Source of the DNA: Mycolicibacterium senegalense
GTDB lineage: Bacteria; Actinomycetota; Actinomycetes; Mycobacteriales; Mycobacteriaceae
DNA length: 64,000 bases
Direction of reading: 5' to 3'
NCBI RefSeq assembly: GCF_019645875.1
Contig: NZ_CP081000.1
Span: forward strand, 1-64,000
How positions within the stretch are numbered: position 1 is the first letter of the stretch; every line of letters begins with the position of its first letter. Below the pieces are notes generated by a model that was not told the origin of the DNA, made no database searches, and saw only the letters and a list, made by a program, of their open reading frames with translations. This document shows, one piece after another, positions 26,066 through 34,575 of the stretch. A program made the position numbers and the translations under genes.

Positions 26066-26296
26066 GCCACCGCCCGCCTTTTCTCGTTGTCGTACGCCGC
26101 CTCGGCACGGCCGCCCGTGCTCCCGCGTGTCGCTCTGGCCACACTGCTCACAAGCATGGTATCGGCCTGGTGCCGTAAAGCGGGACCAACAGAACTCTGA
26201 GAATCCGATCGATGCAGGTCAGTGACCTGATCTAGATGAGCTTAAGGATTTTCTGACAATCGGACGGTGCCCTGATCGGCCTGGTGATCTGCCGGT

Positions 26297-26326
26297 TTGG
26301 GAACGACGCGCTCGCAGTGTTACGCT
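26297..26326 (+). promoter_or_regulatory. Probable promoter of tRNA-Leu
   Basis: TTGGGA (26297-26302) and TACGCT (26321-26326) are 18 bases apart, and the tRNA begins 14 bases downstream. The -35 and spacer length are the same as those before tRNA-Ile. Confidence 0.5.
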
Positions 26327-26339
26327 GCCTCGGTCATTC

Positions 26340-26422
26340 GGGCGAGTGGCGGAATGGCAGACGCGCTGGCTTCAGGTGCCAGTGTCCTTCGGGACGTGGG
26401 GGTTCAAGTCCCCCTTCGCCCA
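26340..26422 (+). tRNA. tRNA-Leu (anticodon CAG)
   Basis: The 83-base class II tRNA has acceptor GGGCGAG pairing with TTCGCCC. The anticodon loop is TTCAGGT with anticodon CAG, and the variable arm is TGTCCTTCGGGACG. The T arm is GGGGGTTCAAGTCCCCC. This is the leuT position next to fhaA. Confidence 0.96.
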
Positions 26423-26447
26423 CAGAGAGCGGTTCTACGAACCGCGA

Positions 26448-26489
26448 CGCAAAAGGTCACGAACTCATTCGGGTTCGTGACCTTTTGCG
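26448..26489. terminator. Strong terminator between tRNA-Leu and the methyltransferase gene
   Basis: CGCAAAAGGTCACGAAC (26448-26464) and its exact reverse complement (26473-26489) form a 17-bp stem with an 8-base loop. A T run lies within the 3' arm (CCTTTTGCG) and TTTGG follows. The symmetry lets it stop both tRNA-Leu and the convergent gene at 26527-27204. Confidence 0.85.
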
Positions 26490-26526
26490 TTTGGTGGTGG
26501 TCGACCGTCAGCGCGGCGACGCCGCC

Positions 26527-27204
26527 TTACGGAGCCGCCTTGTGGGCGGTGAGAAGCAAGGCCGGCAGGTAGGTGAGCCCGTCCTCGTCGGTGCGGAAGT
26601 CGTGCTTGGGGAGGTTGGGGATGTCGGGCAGCCGGACCGCGACGTGGGAGGGCTCGATGCGCTCGACGGTCCAGTGTTTGGCGACGGCGTCGCGAACTTC
26701 GGCTTCGGTGACCAGGTTCGGGACCGGGCACGGTGAATCGACCGGCAGTGCGTCGGTGGTGAACACCAGGAGGTAGAGGCGGCCTCCCGGGTTGGCGGCC
26801 GCCTGGATGCCGCGCAGGTAGTCGTCGCGCGCGTCGAGGGGCAGCGAGTGAAACAGGGTGCAGTCGATAACGGTGTTGAACTGCGGTTCACCCAGGCCGA
26901 GACCCGCGAGGTCGCGTGCGTCGCCTTGAATGAACCGGGCGGTGAGGCCGCGGTCGTTGGCTTGCCCGGTGGCGTCGTCGATGGCCGCGGTGGAGATGTC
27001 TATGCCGGTGACGTCGTGGCCGGCTTCAGCGAGTGCGATGGTGAGATCGCCGATGCCGCAGCCCGCGTCGAGGACTGGGTCCTGAACCTGGCCGGCGGCG
27101 ATGAGCTCGGCGATCGCGGGTTGGGGTTTACCGATATTCCACGGGGGAGGGCCGGCGAAGATGTGGCCGCGGTAGGCGGCGTCCCAATCCATGACATCTG
27201 ACAT
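26527..27204 (-). CDS. Class I SAM-dependent methyltransferase
   Basis: The 225-residue protein has the class I fold. The SAM motif I is PVLDAGCGIGDLTIALAEAG, followed by VTGIDIS and GDARDL. The motif near VIDCTLFHSLPLDAR resembles the thiopurine/TehB-like group. The N-terminus WDAAYRGHIFAGPPPWNIGKPQPAI is typical of a mycobacterial subfamily with unknown substrate. ATG at 27204 (MSDVMDWD) is chosen; the longer frame start at 27261 lacks support. It ends the minus-strand group that runs down from 30502. Confidence 0.85.
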   Translation of the reverse strand: MSDVMDWDAAYRGHIFAGPPPWNIGKPQPAIAELIAAGQVQDPVLDAGCGIGDLTIALAEAGHDVTGIDISTAAIDDATGQANDRGLTARFIQGDARDLAGLGLGEPQFNTVIDCTLFHSLPLDARDDYLRGIQAAANPGGRLYLLVFTTDALPVDSPCPVPNLVTEAEVRDAVAKHWTVERIEPSHVAVRLPDIPNLPKHDFRTDEDGLTYLPALLLTAHKAAP

Positions 27205-27262
27205 GAGCTGCAGCGTAGCGGGCCGGTGCCGATCCGGCGCGAAGTAACGGTGAAGCCTCAAA

Positions 27263-27703
27263 TCATTTCAGCGGCACGGCTCTTGGGCGTGCGATGTACC
27301 ACGGGAAGATGGGGCGTTCGAGCATGAGAACGCCGAACGAGCCGCCGATGTTGGATTCCGCGATGGCTGCCTGGACGGTGGCCAGTTCGGTCTCGATGGC
27401 CGAACGGTCGGTGGATAAAGCCAAGCCCCATGGGACGTAGTGGTCGGCGACGTGGTAGCCCACGGTGTACTCGTACAGCGCCGGGCGGCGCTCGATGTCG
27501 GTTGCCGGCGCCCAGGGCAAAATCCTCTGCTCGATGAGGACGGCGTGTTGATCGTTTGATTCGGCGAGCTCAGCCTCTGCGGCGCTGCGATTCAGCGTGA
27601 CCGTGCTTTGTTGCAGCGGATGGAGCTCGGCGTCCTCGCCGCGGCTGGCGACCGCGTACACCAGCAGTGGAACCGGAACCGAGGAAGGTGTTCCTGGATG
27701 CAT
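27263..27703 (-). CDS. Hypothetical protein with internal repeat
   Basis: The 146-residue soluble protein is not one I recognise. It contains two similar halves. The first has LNRSAAEAELAES followed by AVLIEQRILPW, and the second has TDRSAIETELATV followed by FGVLMLERPIFPW. Each half therefore carries an RSAxExELA helix and then a strand ending in R-I-x-PW. This looks like an intragenic duplication of about 60-70 residues. The start at 27703 is preferred because AAAGGAAGCA precedes it; ATG at 27724 would add seven residues. It lies a few bases after the HTH-like gene and probably forms an operon with it. Confidence 0.7.
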   Translation of the reverse strand: MHPGTPSSVPVPLLVYAVASRGEDAELHPLQQSTVTLNRSAAEAELAESNDQHAVLIEQRILPWAPATDIERRPALYEYTVGYHVADHYVPWGLALSTDRSAIETELATVQAAIAESNIGGSFGVLMLERPIFPWYIARPRAVPLK

Positions 27704-27739
27704 TGCTTCCTTTCCCGTTGTCATCTTCGCTGCGGCCGG

Positions 27740-28147
27740 TCAGAGGCGCTGGCGATATCGGCCGTGGGCCACTGCGGGCGTTGAACCGACGGCTTCGCCG
27801 ATTTGTTTCCACGTGGCGCCGGCGTTGAGGGCGGCCGCTACCGCGTCGACGTCGGGTGTGCGGATGCGTTCGCGGCGGCGCTCGACAAGGGCGTTGGAGA
27901 TGAGGGAGAGCACGTCCAGGGACCAGTCGAGTCGGTATGGCGACAGGGCGCCCCACTGGGGGTCGGCGGGATCTGCGGCCAGGAGCACCGCGGTGATGTC
28001 TTCGGCGTCGCCTCGCAGTGTCATGCCGGCCGCGGTGAGACGGTTCGTGATGCGGGTGCTGGCGATACGCCGGGCGGCCTGGAGAGCAGCGGCACGGACC
28101 TCATCTTCATCACTGCAAGACGTTCCGTCTTTCATAGGTGTAGACAC
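27740..28147 (-). CDS. Small HTH-like hypothetical protein
   Basis: The product is about 135 residues from GTG at 28147, or 131 from ATG at 28135. The N-terminal part has a helical segment ALQAARRIASTRITNRLTAAG. The C-terminus, ATWKQIGEAVGSTPAVAHGRYRQ, looks like a helix-turn-helix with a recognition helix. A perfect inverted repeat (28153-28170) lies 5 bases upstream of the GTG, consistent with autoregulation. No specific family is recognised. It is the upstream partner of the internally repeated protein. Confidence 0.65.
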   Translation of the reverse strand: MSTPMKDGTSCSDEDEVRAAALQAARRIASTRITNRLTAAGMTLRGDAEDITAVLLAADPADPQWGALSPYRLDWSLDVLSLISNALVERRRERIRTPDVDAVAAALNAGATWKQIGEAVGSTPAVAHGRYRQRL

Positions 28148-28152
28148 TAGGA

Positions 28153-28170
28153 GTCATCAGCAGTGATGAC
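28153..28170. promoter_or_regulatory. Inverted repeat at the start of the HTH-like gene
   Basis: GTCATCA and TGATGAC are perfect 7-base arms around GCAG. A second palindrome, GTGT-AG-ACAC, overlaps the start codon region at about 28139-28148. The placement suggests an operator. The rest of the 28148-28372 spacer holds no gene I can support. Confidence 0.5.
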
Positions 28171-28372
28171 ATCTGCTAATACAGTATGGCACGCATTGTT
28201 CTACAGGATGCGCTGGCCGCGGCTTCAGCGATGGGCGAGACCCTGCGCAGGCCGCCTCTCACCCAGATTGGATTCCAAGGGGTCATGGAGACGCCTTTGC
28301 CACGATCTCGCGTTCACGCAGGGCCCCGCCACCCCATTATTCGGACCCGAGTCGACCAACGGGGACATCTCG

Positions 28373-30502
28373 TCAGAGTGGGTGGGCGGCGGGCCGTACG
28401 CGGCTGATGCTGCGTCGGCTCGGCAGTGATGCCGGCGGCGCGACGGCCAGTCGCAGGACCAAGGCGATGGAGTCTCCTGCCCGCAGCTGGGTCAGAGCGT
28501 TGAATTCGCTTTGCAATTCGGCCAATTCGGCTGCGAAGGGCGCGGAAAGCTCCTCGAGTTCCGCTTGGGTGTGGGCATAGAGGAAAACCGGGGACACCGG
28601 CTGAACTCCGAATCCTTGTTGCTGGGCCGCGATCCACACGGCTTCGACTGCCGATCCGCCTGTGGCGTAGGCGTGCAGGTCGGTGCCGGGGACGGTGACG
28701 ACCGCGAGAGCCGAGCTGGCCAGGACGCGGTCTCTCATGTCGTCGCCGAGTGCGGATCCGGCGTCCCATTCGGCGAGGTGCGCCATGACGTCGGGGCGGC
28801 GCAGGACGTCGAGAACGGCCATGTCGCCCGGATCGAATTCGAGGCTGCGTACGTCGATGCCCGTGTCAGGATCGGGGTCGCCGGGCCAGCGCAGCTCCGA
28901 AATCATCTCCTGGTGCAGGTGTGGGGTCAGGAAGCGGATGCGATCGGCTGCGGCGAGGATCGTGGCGGCCTGGGCGATGTCGTCGCGTTGGGTGAGCAGG
29001 TGCAGGCGTGCGCCGTGCTGCTCGGCCACGGCGGTGAGCTGCGTGACGGTGGCGTCGTCGAGCGGCTTGGGTGTGCCGTGGTGCCGGTTGGATTCGCGGG
29101 TCAGCATGGGCTGATAGAGGCGCGCGAGCGCCGGGTCGTCGCCATCGGGGGTGATGCGCATGGTGGCCTGCAATGGCGCGTTGCCGGCGTCCGTGAGGCT
29201 GACGGGGCCGAGCACGTGGTGTTCGGCGGCGGCGATCTTGATGTTCAGCAGTGCCGCGCCCAGGGCGACGGCGCTGCCCCGGAACTCGAGGTCCATGGTC
29301 GAGGTGTGGTGGGGGTCGATGCCGACCGTGATGGAGTCCTCGGTGAGAACGATCTGCCAGGGCTGAGTGTTGCCGCCGGACGGGGCCCGCATGGCGGCCG
29401 TCGCGAGGTGTTCGAGCGGGCCGCCGCCGAGGACCTGTGGGGTGCTCGGATCGTCGGTGGTGGTTTCGTAGCGATGCACCATGTCGGGCTCGTCGATCTG
29501 GCCCAGGGCCCAGTTGACGTCGATGCGGCTGCGGCCGGAGCGGAGATCTTCGCCCAGGCCGATTCTGCGGACCGCTTCGGCGATCGCGGCAGCCCCGATG
29601 ATGACGTCGGAGGCCATCTGCGGCCAGGTGGACAAGGTTCTGTCGATCTCGATCAAGGATGCGGCGGTGCGGGGGGACAGGCGCTCGGCTTCCAAATGGC
29701 GCAGGACGTGGGGGATCTTCTCCCGGCTGGTCATTCCGGGGAGGAGTGCGATGTCGAGTTCCCCGAGCAGACCGTGCAGGATGGGGCGCTCGGGTTCCTG
29801 ATCGAAGCGCTCGACGTCAACGATGCCGCGGTCGCTGGTGGCCATCAGTACCGGGATCTGCAAGTCGCGGGCAGCGACGCGCAGCAGCGCTTTGATGTCG
29901 AGTGAATCGCACTCCTCGACTGCGATGTCGAGACCCGCGACGAAGTCGTCGAGGGTTTCGGCGTTGAGGCCGGTGTCGAGCACCTCGACGGGCAGGTAGG
30001 GGTCGAGCTCGGCGATTCTGCGGGCCGCGACGACAGCTTTGTTGATCCCGAGGTCGAAGACGGTGGCCGGCACGCGGTTGAGGTTGGACAGTTCAAGGTG
30101 GTCGAAATCGGCCAAGCGAAGTTTGCCGCACAGCCCTTGGGCGGCCAGCGTGTGGGCGATGACGTGGCCCACGCTGAGACCGGCGACGCCGATGGTCAGT
30201 GTGCTGAGCGCGGTTTGCTCTTCGGCCGTGATGTTGTTGCGGTTGCGGTCCAGCCGCAGCGCTTGGAATCCGCGGGGGCCGAGCACGGCGACGACGGCGC
30301 GGCGCCACGGGTAGTAGGCCCACCGTCGCTCCTCGCGCAGCAGCTCGTCAGCCGGCGCCGGGCGAAGTGCGCGCAGGCTGTCCAGCTGGACGTCGTGATC
30401 GTCGAGGAAGGCAATGTCCGGGTCAGCGCGGAGCTCGTCGAGGCGGGCTTTGTCGCCGGCGTCGGTTGGGTCGAGAACTTGTGCGCGGTAAGCGGTCTGC
30501 AT
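28373..30502 (-). CDS. moeY: ThiF-nitroreductase fusion (MoeY / Rv1355c-like)
   Basis: The 709-residue protein fuses two enzymes. Residues about 80-330 form a ThiF/MoeB-like adenylating domain: TIGVAGLSVGHVIAHTLAAQG is the nucleotide loop and DFDHLELSNLNR the conserved acidic/Arg segment. Residues about 370-690 form a nitroreductase-like flavoprotein domain with AMRAPSGGNTQPWQI. The Zn-binding CxxC pairs of MoeB/ThiF are not evident, so the adenylating half may have a different acceptor. The size and order match Rv1355c (MoeY), annotated in M. tuberculosis as molybdopterin-related without firm proof. It diverges from the P450 across an 80-base spacer. Confidence 0.85.
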   Translation of the reverse strand: MQTAYRAQVLDPTDAGDKARLDELRADPDIAFLDDHDVQLDSLRALRPAPADELLREERRWAYYPWRRAVVAVLGPRGFQALRLDRNRNNITAEEQTALSTLTIGVAGLSVGHVIAHTLAAQGLCGKLRLADFDHLELSNLNRVPATVFDLGINKAVVAARRIAELDPYLPVEVLDTGLNAETLDDFVAGLDIAVEECDSLDIKALLRVAARDLQIPVLMATSDRGIVDVERFDQEPERPILHGLLGELDIALLPGMTSREKIPHVLRHLEAERLSPRTAASLIEIDRTLSTWPQMASDVIIGAAAIAEAVRRIGLGEDLRSGRSRIDVNWALGQIDEPDMVHRYETTTDDPSTPQVLGGGPLEHLATAAMRAPSGGNTQPWQIVLTEDSITVGIDPHHTSTMDLEFRGSAVALGAALLNIKIAAAEHHVLGPVSLTDAGNAPLQATMRITPDGDDPALARLYQPMLTRESNRHHGTPKPLDDATVTQLTAVAEQHGARLHLLTQRDDIAQAATILAAADRIRFLTPHLHQEMISELRWPGDPDPDTGIDVRSLEFDPGDMAVLDVLRRPDVMAHLAEWDAGSALGDDMRDRVLASSALAVVTVPGTDLHAYATGGSAVEAVWIAAQQQGFGVQPVSPVFLYAHTQAELEELSAPFAAELAELQSEFNALTQLRAGDSIALVLRLAVAPPASLPSRRSISRVRPAAHPL

Positions 30503-30582
30503 GCTCTTCCTTCATCGATTCGGCACCAGGGGCGCCGAAGGCCTCAGTCGTAGACTATGTCCGACGCATGGGAGGTGCGCGC

Positions 30583-31950
30583 GTGACCGAGACTGCGCAT
30601 GAGCAAACCGTGGCGGATCTTCCGCTGGCTCCGATCAATCCGCTGCCGTACAAGCAACGGCGTGATGCTTTGCGGAACTTTCACACCGGCACCGACATCC
30701 TGCGGGATGCCGGTGGGCCGGTTACGCGGTTCAGCCTTGGCCCGCGGTGGTTGATGCCGCCGATCGTTTTAGCCACCTCACCTCAAGGTATCCGCGACAT
30801 CGTCAGTGTGCGAGACGGCTCGATCGACAAGACGAGTGCGGTGGGCCGAGAGCTTCGACGTTTGCTCGGCGGGAACCTTTTCGTTTTGCCGCACCAGGAA
30901 TGGCTACCGCGCCGGCGCACACTGCAGCCGGTGTTCACGAAGAAGCGCGTGGATTCTTTCGGGGCCCATATGGCCGAGGCCACAGAGATGGTGGTGTCCT
31001 CGTGGGCCGACGGTGCACAGATCAGCTTGGATGCCGAGGCGCGTCAGCTGACGATGCGCGCGCTCGGCCGCTCGGTGTTGGGGCTCGATCTGGATGAGCA
31101 GGCGGACGTGGTGGCCGAGCCGTTGCGGGTGGCGACCAGTTACGCGGTGCGGCGGGCGTTGAAACCTTGGCGGGCGCCGGCGTGGTTGCCGACGCCGGCG
31201 CGGCGGCGCTCCCAAGAGGCGGCGGCAACGATTCGGGGGCTGGCTGCCGACATCGTGCGTGCCTGTCGGGCCGACGCTGACCTGGACGCCCCGCTGGTGC
31301 AGGCGTTGATCGCCGCGCGTGATCCCGAGACCGGGCAGCCGTTGACGGATGACGAGATTCGCGACGAGCTGGTGATCTTCCTGTTCGCCGGCCATGACAC
31401 CACGGCGACGACACTGACGTATGCGTTGTGGCAGCTGGGTCGTCATCCGGACGTGCAGGAGCGTGTGCACGCCGAAGTCGCCAAACTCGGTGATCGGCTC
31501 CTGACGCCCGGGGATGTCGAGCAGCTCGGGTACACCGTCCAGGTTCTTCGGGAGGCGCTGCGCCTGTGCCCGCCCGGGCCTACGGGGACGCGGATGGCGA
31601 TCGAGGATGTCGAGGTTGCCGGGTACCGGGTTGAGGCGGGAACCATGTTGGTGTTCGGCCGTATGTCTGTCCAGCGTGACCCGCAGTTGTGGGAGGATCC
31701 GCTGCGGTTCGACCCTGAGCGGTTCACCCCGGAGAACATGAAGGGGCGGGACCGATGGCAGTACGTGCCTTTCGGTGGCGGGCCCCGGTCGTGCATCGGC
31801 GATCACTTCGCCATGCTGGAAGCGACGTTGGCGCTTGCCTCCATCGTTCGGCGCGTGACGTTGACCTCGCTGGAGGACGATTTCCCGTTGGCTGTGCCGT
31901 TCACGATGGTGCCGGGCGGACCGATCCCCGCCCGCGTTGCCCTGCGTTAG
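30583..31950 (+). CDS. Cytochrome P450
   Basis: The 455-residue monooxygenase has all P450 hallmarks. The I-helix is FLFAGHDTTATTLTYALW, the ExxR is EALRLCPPGP, and the haem loop is FGGGPRSCIGDHFAMLEA with the Cys ligand. It resembles the long-chain or CYP4-like class seen in mycobacteria, but the subfamily and substrate cannot be named. GTG at 30583 is chosen because GGAGG sits seven bases before it; the frame is open further upstream into the antisense of moeY. It converges with the TetR gene, their stops overlapping by four bases. Confidence 0.93.
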   Translation: MTETAHEQTVADLPLAPINPLPYKQRRDALRNFHTGTDILRDAGGPVTRFSLGPRWLMPPIVLATSPQGIRDIVSVRDGSIDKTSAVGRELRRLLGGNLFVLPHQEWLPRRRTLQPVFTKKRVDSFGAHMAEATEMVVSSWADGAQISLDAEARQLTMRALGRSVLGLDLDEQADVVAEPLRVATSYAVRRALKPWRAPAWLPTPARRRSQEAAATIRGLAADIVRACRADADLDAPLVQALIAARDPETGQPLTDDEIRDELVIFLFAGHDTTATTLTYALWQLGRHPDVQERVHAEVAKLGDRLLTPGDVEQLGYTVQVLREALRLCPPGPTGTRMAIEDVEVAGYRVEAGTMLVFGRMSVQRDPQLWEDPLRFDPERFTPENMKGRDRWQYVPFGGGPRSCIGDHFAMLEATLALASIVRRVTLTSLEDDFPLAVPFTMVPGGPIPARVALR

Positions 31951-32594
31951 GTGTGCTGTGCGGGGTCGGCTGTGAACTGGCCGTGCCGGATCAACGCTGT
32001 GACGCTGGCGTCCCACCGCTGTAGCTCGGCGGGTGTGGTGAACGCGCCATCGATGTGACGGGCGATGTGTGAGCGCAGCAAGATGGGGCCAAGGCGCAGC
32101 ATCAGCGGATTGAGCGCGGCCCAGTCCGGGTCGATGTCATCCCTGGTGAGTCCGGCAGCGGTGAAGGTGTCGCGCTGTCTGATGCTGATCTTGAGCAGGC
32201 CGTCGAAGATCACGGCGCCGATGTCGTTGCCCTCGATGAGAGCGTGGCTCACGTAGTCGACGACCTCTGGGCGATCGTGGATGAGTTTGGACATTCGTCC
32301 GCCAAGCGAGCTGAAATCGTTTGTCGGCTCGGCCGGCACCGGTAGCGGGTTCGATTCGAGGGCATCGCTGAAGACGCGCAGCACATGGTCGTCGACGGCG
32401 GCGATCAACCCATCTTTGCTGCCGAAGTGATGTCGCAGCAGGCCGTGTGAAACCCCCGCGGCTTCGGCGATCGTGCGCATCGTGGTTCCGCTGATGCCGC
32501 CGGTGGCGAAGCAACGCAACGCGGCGTCTCGGATCCGGTCTGCGTTGGACAGTTGGATCGGAGCCGGCTGCAGCGCGAATACGGAGCCCTCCAT
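31947..32594 (-). CDS. TetR-family transcriptional regulator
   Basis: The 215-residue repressor has an N-terminal HTH: RIRDAALRCFATGGISGTTMRTIAEAAGVSHGLLRHHFGSKDGLI. A divergent C-terminal ligand-binding domain follows. It is divergent from the dienelactone hydrolase gene. The spacer carries repeated TATCCA/TGGAT elements (see the operator entry), so it probably controls itself and the hydrolase operon, perhaps also the adjacent P450. ATG at 32594 gives MEGSVFALQPAPIQ. Confidence 0.92.
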   Translation of the reverse strand: MEGSVFALQPAPIQLSNADRIRDAALRCFATGGISGTTMRTIAEAAGVSHGLLRHHFGSKDGLIAAVDDHVLRVFSDALESNPLPVPAEPTNDFSSLGGRMSKLIHDRPEVVDYVSHALIEGNDIGAVIFDGLLKISIRQRDTFTAAGLTRDDIDPDWAALNPLMLRLGPILLRSHIARHIDGAFTTPAELQRWDASVTALIRHGQFTADPAQHT

Positions 32595-32646
32595 GAGGAC
32601 CGACAATACAACACGATCGTAACGCTATACATCTGGATCAAGAACA

Positions 32647-32675
32647 CTATCCAAATGGATTGGACAACTATCCAT
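32647..32675. promoter_or_regulatory. Operator-like repeats in the TetR-hydrolase spacer
   Basis: ACTATCCA occurs at 32647-32654 and again at 32668-32675, 21 bases apart or two helical turns. The first copy continues as ATCCA-AA-TGGAT, an inverted repeat at 32650-32661. The spacer is AT-rich compared with the genes around it. This is the usual arrangement of a TetR operator between divergent genes. Confidence 0.55.
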
Positions 32676-32727
32676 GCATCCGATATACCTATACGGCAGG
32701 ACAGCTTGAGCAGTTAGGGGCGGCGCC

Positions 32728-33489
32728 GTGCCGGACATCTCTTATCCCACGCCCAAAGGCACCCTCCCGGGGTATCTGGCAGTACCCCCAGGAGAGGGGC
32801 CGTGGCCAGGCGTGGTGGTCGTGCAGGACGTGCGGGGAATGACCAACGATCTGCGGCGTATCAGCGATCGTCTCGCCGGAGAGGGTTATCTCGCCCTGGC
32901 TCCCGACCTGTACGGGCGAGGCTTCAAACCCAGGTGCATGATCACCACCATCCGGTCTCACTTCGCCGACACCGGCGACGCCTACGACGACCTCACCGCT
33001 GCGCGCGACTACTTGCTCGGCGACGCGCGGTGCAACGACCGGATCGGGCTGATCGGATTCTGCATGGGCGCAGGCTTTGTCCTTCAGTTGTCGCCACGGG
33101 GGCTCTTCGACGTGGCCGCGGCCCAATACGGACTCGCTCCGAAAAACATTGATGCACTTGCCCGTTCATGCCCTGTCGTAGCCAGCTACGGTGCCGACGA
33201 CCGCATCGTCAAACAGGGTTCGGCCAGTGCGTTGGAATCGATACTGGCCAAAGGCTCTGTCGATCGCGACATCAAGGAATACCCGAACGTCGGGCACAGC
33301 TTCATGAACAAGTCGGGCATCCCGGCGCCGTTCACCATTGTCGAAAGGCTGGCCGGATTCTCCTACTCGGCGCCAGAAGCCGAGGACGCATGGAGGCGGA
33401 CCTTCGCCTTCTTCCAGAAGTATCTGATGGACACACCTCCTTCAGAGCTTTCCGAGCAGGACGGCAGCACCGATGCGCGAACCAATTGA
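32728..33489 (+). CDS. Dienelactone hydrolase family protein
   Basis: The 253-residue alpha/beta hydrolase belongs to the dienelactone hydrolase family. Its nucleophile is cysteine, in GLIGFCMGAGF (Cys112), as in classical dienelactone hydrolases. The acid is Asp157 or Asp158 (YGADDRIV), and the base is His190 (YPNVGHSFMN). Substrates in this family range from dienelactones to other small esters, so the actual one is unknown. GTG at 32728 follows TTAGGGGCGGCGCC. It heads a plus-strand group with the methyltransferase and ImmA-like genes, and is divergent from the TetR gene that probably controls it. Confidence 0.9.
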   Translation: MPDISYPTPKGTLPGYLAVPPGEGPWPGVVVVQDVRGMTNDLRRISDRLAGEGYLALAPDLYGRGFKPRCMITTIRSHFADTGDAYDDLTAARDYLLGDARCNDRIGLIGFCMGAGFVLQLSPRGLFDVAAAQYGLAPKNIDALARSCPVVASYGADDRIVKQGSASALESILAKGSVDRDIKEYPNVGHSFMNKSGIPAPFTIVERLAGFSYSAPEAEDAWRRTFAFFQKYLMDTPPSELSEQDGSTDARTN

Positions 33490-33602
33490 GCGCTGGGTGC
33501 GGTGACGATCATGCTCACCCCCGAAGGCGTGGCCGTGATGACAACCGCCGAATCGTCGTGTGCTGCAGAAGAAACCGGCTCAGCCCCTAGGAAAGGCACA
33601 CG

Positions 33603-34424
33603 ATGACGTTGACGGGACAACCCCGGTTCCGGCCATGGTTGGACGTGGCGCCCCCCAGCGACTACCTCCGGAACATCGCAAACTCAGCGACGGGCAAAAG
33701 CTACAAAGCCTTTGTGAAATCCCTGCTCGACATCCAGCCGGGAGCCGTGGTGGTCGACCTCGGATGCGGGGCCGGAGTGGATCTTGCCGCCTATGCCGCA
33801 GCTGCCGGGCGCACTGGAAAAGTGATCGGCATCGACCACGACCAAGCCCTGCTGGCCCATGCTGGGAAGTCCACGAATCACCTACCGACGGTGTCCACTG
33901 CCCAGGCCGATATTCACCAGCTGCCGCTGGAATCCGGCACAGTGGACCGCGTCCATATCGACCGTGTCCTTCAACATGTGCATACGCCGCCCACGGTGCT
34001 CGCCGAAGCTGCGCGGACCCTGAATGCGGAAGGCCGCATCGTCTGTGTCGAACCGGACTGGGCAACGCTGGTCATCGACCACCCCGACGTCGCTTTCAGT
34101 CACTCCTACACACAACATGTCGTCGCGCACGTCATTCGCCATGCCACCATCGGCAGGGCGTTGCCCAGGCTGCTCGACGAGGCGGGGTTCAGCGTCGACG
34201 CCGTCTATCCGGTTACAGCATTCTGGACCGACGCGGTCGAGGGTGACAAAGTTCTCGGCCTCCGCGACGTCTGCACTCACGCGGTAACTGACGGGCTGTT
34301 GCCCACCGCGCGAACTCAGGAATGGATCGATGACCTCATGGCAGGCCCGTTCTTCGGTTCGTTGTCTCTGTTCATTGTGTCCGCGCAGATCAAGAGCCGA
34401 TCGATGTCCAGCACAGTCAGTTGA
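33603..34424 (+). CDS. SAM-dependent methyltransferase
   Basis: The 273-residue class I methyltransferase has motif I VVVDLGCGAGVDLAAYAAAAG and motif II VIGIDHDQALL. The Asp/Gln-rich strand AQADIHQLPLESGTVDRV resembles the UbiE/Methyltransf_11 group, small-molecule rather than nucleic-acid enzymes. ATG at 33603 follows AGGAAAGGCACACG. The 113-base gap to the hydrolase upstream has no clear terminator. Its stop codon overlaps the ribosome binding site of the next small ORF. Confidence 0.87.
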   Translation: MTLTGQPRFRPWLDVAPPSDYLRNIANSATGKSYKAFVKSLLDIQPGAVVVDLGCGAGVDLAAYAAAAGRTGKVIGIDHDQALLAHAGKSTNHLPTVSTAQADIHQLPLESGTVDRVHIDRVLQHVHTPPTVLAEAARTLNAEGRIVCVEPDWATLVIDHPDVAFSHSYTQHVVAHVIRHATIGRALPRLLDEAGFSVDAVYPVTAFWTDAVEGDKVLGLRDVCTHAVTDGLLPTARTQEWIDDLMAGPFFGSLSLFIVSAQIKSRSMSSTVS

Positions 34425-34434
34425 GGAGTGCGCT

Positions 34435-34575
34435 ATGTACCAGTTCTCGAGCGCAGCCCACGAGCGTGCATGGAAACGGCCGGGTCATATCCGGCTCAGA
34501 GTTGAGCGGTCTACCGCGAATGCGACGAAGAAATATTCGCCGGTCCAATGGGGAGACGTCAATGGTGTTGTCTGA
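34435..34575 (+). CDS. Small 46-residue ORF before the ImmA-like gene
   Basis: ATG at 34435 is preceded by GAGGAG at 34423-34428 with ideal spacing, the best ribosome binding site of this group. It encodes a basic peptide (MYQFSSAAHERAWKRPGHIR..., ending GDVNGVV). Its TGA overlaps the start of the ImmA-like gene (34562) by 14 bases in another frame, typical of translational coupling. I recognise no family. It may be a real short protein or a leader that sets translation of the next gene. Confidence 0.5.
   Translation: MYQFSSAAHERAWKRPGHIRLRVERSTANATKKYSPVQWGDVNGVV

Noticed and set aside
28186-28407. 73-codon ORF in the spacer upstream of the HTH-like gene
   Set aside because: No ribosome binding site, and it overlaps the 3' end of moeY on the opposite strand.
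28511-29905. 464-codon plus-strand frame opposite moeY
   Set aside because: Antisense to a gene with two clear enzyme domains; no domain of its own.
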